Source: Marinobacter sp. LA51 (lineage in GTDB: Bacteria > Pseudomonadota > Gammaproteobacteria > Pseudomonadales > Oleiphilaceae). From it: 64,000 nt of DNA. The stretch covers positions 1,674,001-1,738,000 of the forward strand of contig NZ_AP028070.1 of the NCBI RefSeq assembly GCF_030297175.1. Direction: 5' to 3'. The stretch's first letter is position 1, and the number at the start of each line of letters is the position of its first letter. Shown in pieces: positions 58,932 to 64,000 of this stretch. The notes under the pieces are model-generated. The model had not been told where the DNA came from, did no database searches, and saw only the letters and a list, made by a program, of their open reading frames with translations. The position numbers were made by a program, and so were the translations under genes.

Positions 58932-60774
58932 CCCCGCCAATAAAGCAGCGGAGTTCGACAGTAAGAACTTCCTGAAACAGCTCACAGAACGGCCCGGCGT
59001 CTATCGAATGTTCGATGAAGGCGGCAACGTCCTGTACGTTGGCAAGGCACGCAACCTCAAGAACCGGGTCAGCAGCTACTTCCGCAAAACCGGTCTGGCG
59101 CCCAAGACCGAGGCGCTGGTAGGCAAGATTGCCTCCATCGAAGTGACCATCACCGGGAGTGAAACCGAGGCGCTGCTGCTTGAGCAGAACCTGATCAAAT
59201 CCCTGCGGCCTCCCTATAACATCCTGCTGCGGGACGATAAATCCTATCCCTACATCTACCTCTCGTCCCACAGCGATTATCCCTCGCTGACCTTTCGGCG
59301 TGGGCGCACGAAGAAGGGCGGCGGGACCTGGTTCGGGCCCTTTCCCAGCTCCGGGGCGGTCAAGGAAAGCCTTAATGTATTGCAAAAGGTTTTCCGTATA
59401 AGATCTTGTAGTGAAAGCTATTTTAAAAACAGAACTCGTCCGTGCCTGCAGTATCAGATCAACCGGTGCACCGCCCCCTGTGTGGAGTTCATCAGTCCCG
59501 AGGACTACCGCGAGGACATCCGCCGTGCCAGCATGTTCCTGGAGGGTAAGAACCCGGCAATCATCCAGGATCTGATGAATGCCATGGAGAAGGCGTCCAA
59601 AAGTCTCGACTTCGAAAAGGCGGCGGCCTACCGGGACCAGATCAACCACCTTCGGCACGTTCAGGAGCAACAATCGGTCGATGGCGAGGGCGGCGACGCC
59701 GATGTGATCGCCATCGCCCAGGACGCCGGCATTGTCTGCATCGTGGTGATCATCGTGCGTGGTGGCCGCGTGCTGGGTACCAAGGATTATTTTCCCCGCT
59801 ACTCCATTGAGCAGACCGAAGGCGAATTGCTCAGTGCCTTTCTTGGCCAGTATTATTTTGGCGGTAACACCCGCCGGGAAATTCCCCGGGATGTTCTGGT
59901 GCCGGTGGATGTGGATGGCCAGGAATTGCTGGCCGAGGCACTGACCAAGGCGGCGAACCGGGACACCCGGATTCGCGGCAATGTTCGGGGTGAACGGCGT
60001 CGCTGGCTGGAACTGGCAATGACCAACGCGCGCCAGACCCTGCTGACGCACTTGGCCAGTAAGGAAACCGTGTACCGCCGGTTGCTGGCCCTGCGGGATA
60101 CGCTGGAGTTAACGGAAACGCCCTCCAGAATGGAGTGTTTCGACATCAGCCACAGCCACGGTGAAAATACCGTCGCATCCTGTGTGGTTTTCGACGAGAA
60201 TGGCCCACTGAAAAGCGACTATCGCCTATACAATATCGAGGGCGTAACCGCTGGCGATGATTATGCCGCCATGCGCCAGGTGTTAACCCGGCGCTATAAG
60301 CGTATGGTGGCCGGCGAGGGTAAACGCCCGGATTTGGTGTTTATCGACGGTGGTAAGGGCCAGCTGAATATAGCGCGTGAGGTCTTTGATGAACTGGAGA
60401 TCTCGGAAATCCCGCTGATTGGTGTCGCCAAAGGCGTGACTCGTCGGGCGGGAATGGAACAGCTGATCGACGCCATGACCGGTGATGTGTTCCGGATACC
60501 GGCGGATTCGCCGGCTCTGCACTTGATTCAGCACATCCGGGATGAATCGCACCGGTTCGCCATTACCGGCCACCGGGCGCGCCGGGACAAAAAACGCCGG
60601 CAATCCACCCTGGAAGGCATCGAAGGGGTGGGGCCAAAGCGCCGGCGCGATCTGATTCGCTATTTTGGCGGGATACAGGGAATCCGCAAAGCCAGTGTGG
60701 ATGAGATGACCAAAGTTACGGGCATCAGCAAGTCATTGGCGGAAAACATCTACGCAGCATTGCACGACGAGTAA
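58915..60774 (+). CDS. uvrC: Excinuclease ABC subunit C
   Basis: Makes both incisions in nucleotide excision repair. 619 residues from the ATG at 58915, overlapping gacA by 17 bp. N-terminal GIY-YIG nuclease RPGVYRMFDEGGNVLYVGKARNLKNRVSSYF (3' incision), a UVR motif (about 210-240, MEKASKSLDFEKAAAYRDQINHLR), the RNase H-like 5' nuclease domain with SRMECFDISHSHGENTVASCVVF and the C-terminal helix-hairpin-helix pair (EGIEGVGPKRRRDLIRYFGG ... VTGISKSLAENIY). Complete. Confidence 0.97.
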   Translation: MPTRSDPANKAAEFDSKNFLKQLTERPGVYRMFDEGGNVLYVGKARNLKNRVSSYFRKTGLAPKTEALVGKIASIEVTITGSETEALLLEQNLIKSLRPPYNILLRDDKSYPYIYLSSHSDYPSLTFRRGRTKKGGGTWFGPFPSSGAVKESLNVLQKVFRIRSCSESYFKNRTRPCLQYQINRCTAPCVEFISPEDYREDIRRASMFLEGKNPAIIQDLMNAMEKASKSLDFEKAAAYRDQINHLRHVQEQQSVDGEGGDADVIAIAQDAGIVCIVVIIVRGGRVLGTKDYFPRYSIEQTEGELLSAFLGQYYFGGNTRREIPRDVLVPVDVDGQELLAEALTKAANRDTRIRGNVRGERRRWLELAMTNARQTLLTHLASKETVYRRLLALRDTLELTETPSRMECFDISHSHGENTVASCVVFDENGPLKSDYRLYNIEGVTAGDDYAAMRQVLTRRYKRMVAGEGKRPDLVFIDGGKGQLNIAREVFDELEISEIPLIGVAKGVTRRAGMEQLIDAMTGDVFRIPADSPALHLIQHIRDESHRFAITGHRARRDKKRRQSTLEGIEGVGPKRRRDLIRYFGGIQGIRKASVDEMTKVTGISKSLAENIYAALHDE

Positions 60775-60781
60775 GGACAGC

Positions 60782-61330
60782 ATGAATTTACCTAACATAC
60801 TCACGCTCTCACGCATCATCATGATTCCGGTGTTTGTGGTGATCTTTTATTTGCCGGTGGAGTGGAGTTACCTGGTAAGTGCCGGTATTTTTGCTTTGGC
60901 CGGTGTGACCGACTGGCTGGACGGATACCTGGCCCGAAAATTGGACCAAAGCACTCCGTTCGGGGCGTTTCTCGATCCCGTTGCTGACAAACTGATGGTA
61001 GCTGTGGCGTTGGCAGTGCTGATTGAAGAGCACGCAGCGATTCTGCTGACCATTCCGGCTACCGTCATTATCGGTCGTGAGATTGTCATTTCTGCGCTGA
61101 GGGAATGGATGGCTGAAATGGGCAGTCGCGCCAGCGTTGCGGTTTCCTACATCGGCAAGATCAAGACGACCGCGCAGATGGCAGCCATCGTGGGGTTGTT
61201 GGCATTCCCGCCGGGCGTGCTGGGCTCGAACATTGCGATCGCTCTGCTGTACATCGCTGCCGGCCTGACGCTCTGGTCCATGGGCCTTTACCTGAAGGCC
61301 GCCTGGGCTGACCTGTTTCCCGCCAAATAA
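60782..61330 (+). CDS. pgsA: Phosphatidylglycerophosphate synthase
   Basis: Makes phosphatidylglycerol phosphate from CDP-diacylglycerol and glycerol 3-phosphate at the inner membrane. 182 residues with the CDP-alcohol phosphotransferase motif in DWLDGYLARKLDQSTPFGAFLDPVADKLM and about four membrane segments. It starts 7 bp after uvrC. The tRNA genes that follow pgsA in many pseudomonads are absent; a convergent lipoprotein gene begins 12 bp downstream. Confidence 0.96.
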   Translation: MNLPNILTLSRIIMIPVFVVIFYLPVEWSYLVSAGIFALAGVTDWLDGYLARKLDQSTPFGAFLDPVADKLMVAVALAVLIEEHAAILLTIPATVIIGREIVISALREWMAEMGSRASVAVSYIGKIKTTAQMAAIVGLLAFPPGVLGSNIAIALLYIAAGLTLWSMGLYLKAAWADLFPAK

Positions 61331-61342
61331 CCTCCCGGCAGG

Positions 61343-61957
61343 CTAGGGTTTGGGCTGGTGGCACTCACCAGCCCAGCGAACGGCGGACTCCGATAACTCC
61401 TGCCCAGCGCGGCTAAACGCCTCCACCACTTGTTCAATGGCCACGCTCTCTGAGCGCTCCTGCACCTTGAAACTGGTTGCGCACAGAGTCTTGCGACTCT
61501 GGTTGTCCAGCAACTGGCCATGCAGTTCAATCACAGCGTGGATGCCTTCGGCCTGGTACTCGGTGTGAAAGGCGGTCAATTCGCTCACCAGGGTCCAGTC
61601 TGCGTTGGCTGGGTTGGTGTCGCTGATCACCGAACTGAATCCCTGGCTGTCCCGAAGCGTTTCGACCAATAGATCGCGCATGACCACGGGCGCGGCGTCC
61701 CGCCAACGCACTGACGGGTAGATCTGAAATTCCAAAGGCGTAGGTTTCGCCAGAATCCGGTTGGTGCCCAACGGATCAGAAGCATAGGGCGTATCCACCC
61801 GCAAGCTCAGTTGGCGTGTTTGATTGGCACGGATTTCTGAGGAGGGCGCCGCAAAGTCCATGACTCGGGGCGCCTCCAGCTTTGGATACACCGAACATCC
61901 TGTGATCGTGCCCAGAAATACCGCGTTGGCTACGAAGACCACTCGCCTCAAGCTCAC
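61343..61957 (-). CDS. ABC-type transport auxiliary lipoprotein
   Basis: 204 residues with a lipoprotein signal (hydrophobic VVFVANAVFLGTITG, lipobox cysteine at about residue 21, LGTITGC). The mature part fits the PqiC/DUF330-type auxiliary lipoprotein of MCE transporters (PRVMDFAAPSSEIRAN...). Start is GTG, overlapping by four bases the stop of the MlaD-like gene (GTGA). It is the last gene of the leftward MCE operon. Confidence 0.88.
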   Translation of the reverse strand: MSLRRVVFVANAVFLGTITGCSVYPKLEAPRVMDFAAPSSEIRANQTRQLSLRVDTPYASDPLGTNRILAKPTPLEFQIYPSVRWRDAAPVVMRDLLVETLRDSQGFSSVISDTNPANADWTLVSELTAFHTEYQAEGIHAVIELHGQLLDNQSRKTLCATSFKVQERSESVAIEQVVEAFSRAGQELSESAVRWAGECHQPKP

Positions 61958-62892
61958 TGTGCTAGCTCCTGTATTGTTTCGCCGCCCCAGATGGCCCGCG
62001 TCGGGTCTTCACCCAGCCTGCGGGTGAGCTGGTTGAGATTGCGTAAAGTGTTGCGCAATTCCCGCAACGCTGGTGACAGGTCGCCCATTCCCTGCAGGCC
62101 TGATTCGATGGCGCCCTGATTGTTCTGGGTTAGCCGGTCAATGCGCGCTGACGTTGTTTCGATGGTTTTCAGCGCAGCATTCAGGGAGCCGAGCACTGCA
62201 CGCCCCTCGTTTTCCAGAAGGGCATTGGCGTTGTCAGATACCTGGGAGACCTTCACGGCCGCTTCACCGGCCCGTTGGCTGGCCGAATCCAGTCGTGCCA
62301 GCAACTCGTTCAGCCGGCCGCGCTGGTCGAGCAGGGCGTCGGATACTTCCCGGGTGTTGTCGAGAACGGCGGTCAGGTTCTCAATATTCTTGTCCGAAAA
62401 CATCTTGTTGGCATCGACCAGCAGGGACTCGGCTTTTTGCAACAGACTCTGACCATTGGCGAGGAGGCTGTCGAGCGCGGACGGCTTCGCGATGATCAGT
62501 GGCGGATCATTAATATCCCCGATCAGCTCGGGGCTGTCCGGGGTGCCGCCACTGAATTGCACGCTCATGCTGCCGGTGATGTTGGCAAGTACGAGCGAGG
62601 CCTGGGTGTTTTCCCGAATCGGAATGTTCTTATCGACTCGGATCAGCACGCGCACCTGACTCGGATCGCGGGGATTGAGCTTCAGCTCCACCACATCGCC
62701 AACCTGCACACCGCTGTAAAGCACCGGGTTGCCCTTTGAGAGGCCGCTAACCGGCTGATTAAATCCGATCTGATAGTAGGACCAGTCGCGATCGGCGGTT
62801 GATTTCGCGAGCCACAGGGCAAACAGCAACGCCGCTACAAACGCCAGCAGCGTAAACAGTCCGATAATAACGTGATGGGCCTTCGGTTCCAT
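61954..62892 (-). CDS. MlaD/MCE-domain lipid transport protein
   Basis: 312 residues: N-terminal membrane anchor (about 9-29), one MCE domain (about 40-118, GFNQPVSGLSKGNPVLYSGVQVGDVVELKL...), then a long helical region (150-300). It forms the periplasmic hexameric ring that guides phospholipids. The helical tail is typical of a subset of Pseudomonas MCE proteins. It lies between the ATPase and lipoprotein genes. Confidence 0.92.
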   Translation of the reverse strand: MEPKAHHVIIGLFTLLAFVAALLFALWLAKSTADRDWSYYQIGFNQPVSGLSKGNPVLYSGVQVGDVVELKLNPRDPSQVRVLIRVDKNIPIRENTQASLVLANITGSMSVQFSGGTPDSPELIGDINDPPLIIAKPSALDSLLANGQSLLQKAESLLVDANKMFSDKNIENLTAVLDNTREVSDALLDQRGRLNELLARLDSASQRAGEAAVKVSQVSDNANALLENEGRAVLGSLNAALKTIETTSARIDRLTQNNQGAIESGLQGMGDLSPALRELRNTLRNLNQLTRRLGEDPTRAIWGGETIQELAQ

Positions 62893-62897
62893 GGTGA

Positions 62898-63728
62898 CTA
62901 CTCCTGTGGCCTCAGTGCGTTTGCCCCGGTGGCGCTGCTCGCCGCGCGCCCACGCGGGCCGTTAAAATAATCCTGAATCCAGGGGTCGTCGATGGTGGCA
63001 ACACGCTCCAGCCGGTCGGCAACCAAAACCTGTTTCTTTGCCAGTACCGCGATGCGATCGCAGGTGGCGTAAAGCGTGTCCAAGTCGTGGGTGACCAGAA
63101 ATACCGTAAAACCGAGCGCGTCCCGCAAGGTCAGGATCAGCCGATCAAACGCGGCTGCGCCAATGGGGTCGAGGCCCGCGGTCGGTTCATCCAGAAACAG
63201 AATTTCCGGATCTAGCGCCAGCGCCCGTGCCAGGGCTGCCCGTTTAACCATGCCACCCGACAGCTCCGCCGGGTATTTCAGTGCAGCTTCCGGCGGTAAT
63301 CCGGTTAGTGCCAGCTTCACTCGGGCCAGGTGCTCTGCGTCTGGCCTGCTCAGACCCGCATGCTCGATCAGTGGCACCGCCACGTTTTCCTGCAAGCTTA
63401 ACGACGAAAACAGGGCCCCGCCCTGAAACAGCACGCCAAGCCGCTGCTCAATCAGAGAGCGGTCACCTGCAGAAAGCTCCTGGAGATCCTGCCCAAACAC
63501 CCGAATGTGTCCCGACGTGGGTCGGTTCAGCCCAACAATGGTTCTGAGTAATACCGTTTTGCCGGTACCGGATCCTCCGACTACGCCAAGGATTTCCCCG
63601 GTCATTACGTCGAGGTCCAGGTTTTCATGAATTACCTGGCTGCCAAACCGGTTGCAGAGTTCGCGAACCTGAATCACGGTCTGGCCCTGTAGGTCAGGAT
63701 GGGGCGCAAGTTGATGGTGTTTAAGCAT
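62898..63728 (-). CDS. ABC transporter ATP-binding protein, MlaF-like
   Basis: 276 residues. Walker A GGSGTGKTVLLRTIVGL, Q-loop, signature LSGGMVKRAALARALALD and Walker B EILFLDEPTAGLDPIGAAAFD are all intact. The extra C-terminal 40 residues (IQDYFNGPRGRAASS...) are typical of the MlaF/Ttg2A type. It powers lipid movement with the MlaE-like permease. It starts 3 bp after the permease stop. Confidence 0.93.
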   Translation of the reverse strand: MLKHHQLAPHPDLQGQTVIQVRELCNRFGSQVIHENLDLDVMTGEILGVVGGSGTGKTVLLRTIVGLNRPTSGHIRVFGQDLQELSAGDRSLIEQRLGVLFQGGALFSSLSLQENVAVPLIEHAGLSRPDAEHLARVKLALTGLPPEAALKYPAELSGGMVKRAALARALALDPEILFLDEPTAGLDPIGAAAFDRLILTLRDALGFTVFLVTHDLDTLYATCDRIAVLAKKQVLVADRLERVATIDDPWIQDYFNGPRGRAASSATGANALRPQE

Positions 63729-63731
63729 GGC

Positions 63732-64000
63732 CTACACACCCATTTCCATGAAGAACAGGGCTGCAATTGAATCGATCAGAATCACCATGAAAATCGACTG
63801 AACGACGCTGGAAGTGGTGTGCTCGCCAACCGATTGCGCACTGCCGCTAACTTTAAAGCCCTCAAGGCAGCCGATCACCGCAATCAGAAAGGCAAATATC
63901 GGCGCCTTGGAAAGCCCGACCAGGTAGTGTCTGAGCTCAACACTCCGCTCGACAATCGCTATGAACTGCGGAGGGTAGATATCCAACACCAGGGCGCACA
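63732..64000 (-). CDS. MlaE-like ABC permease, partial at right edge
   Basis: Only the C-terminal part (about 89 residues) is in the window; the reading frame continues beyond base 64000, and the internal GTG near 63989 is not a credible start. LVGLSKAPIFAFLIAVIGCLEGFKVSGSAQSVGEHTTSSVVQSIFMVILIDSIAALFFMEMGV is the typical end of MlaE/Ttg2B permeases. It would be the first gene seen of the MCE transport operon. Confidence 0.9.
   Translation of the reverse strand, partial: CALVLDIYPPQFIAIVERSVELRHYLVGLSKAPIFAFLIAVIGCLEGFKVSGSAQSVGEHTTSSVVQSIFMVILIDSIAALFFMEMGV

Overview
The window looks like chromosomal core sequence from a marine gammaproteobacterium, most likely Marinobacter or a close relative. 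This is inferred from protein resemblance and gene order, without a database search: GntR regulator-smc-zipA-ligA, gacA-uvrC-pgsA, flgMN/flgA-cheVR and a gltA/sdh/suc cluster with lpd inside it. There are no transposases, integrases, CRISPR arrays or phage modules, and base composition looks fairly even (GC in the upper 50s percent by eye).

Region 1 (1-9.2 kb): a universal stress protein gene with an Anr/FNR-like box, a helical exported protein of unknown function, the fatty acid beta-oxidation operon fadBA preceded by two PsrA-like operators, topA, and a beta-hydroxyacid dehydrogenase. Region 2 (9.2-22.4 kb): the TCA cluster, with gltA leftward and divergent sdhCDAB-sucAB-lpd-sucCD rightward. 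It has a well-formed sdh promoter bracketed by an 11-bp inverted repeat, an intercistronic hairpin before sucA and a structured leader before sucC. fadBA supplies acetyl-CoA and reducing equivalents to this cycle.

Region 3 (22.4-35 kb): housekeeping genes for tRNA charging and chromosome biology: trpS, scpA, scpB, rluB, a diguanylate cyclase, a GntR regulator, smc, zipA and ligA. All three canonical SMC-condensin components except the DNA (Smc, ScpA, ScpB) are encoded within 8 kb. Region 4 (35-42 kb): a 923-residue lipoprotein of unknown function, a CBS-domain protein, mnmC, a periplasmic cyclophilin, and an unusual protein joining a GspE-N-like module to a hydrophobic segment and an ELAAVSGQ motif.

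Region 5 (42-47.5 kb): flagellar regulatory genes flgN, flgM and flgA (leftward) and cheV, cheR (rightward), with sigma-28-type promoters before flgM and cheV. The usual flgBCDE genes do not follow; a flavin reductase-like gene and a NhaR-like regulator do. Region 6 (47.5-58 kb): small accessory metabolic genes, a tRNA-Ser(GGA), a TonB receptor resembling the PQQ receptor PqqU/YncD, an AEC transporter, AzlCD and a chemoreceptor. Region 7 (58-64 kb): gacA/uvrY-uvrC-pgsA, convergent with an Mla/MCE lipid transport operon cut by the right edge.

I found no clearly new multi-gene system. The most interesting unexplained items are the sucC leader structure, the PsrA-like operators, the inverted repeat around the sdh promoter, the GspE-N/ELAAVSGQ protein, the large lipoprotein, and two possible small ORFs.
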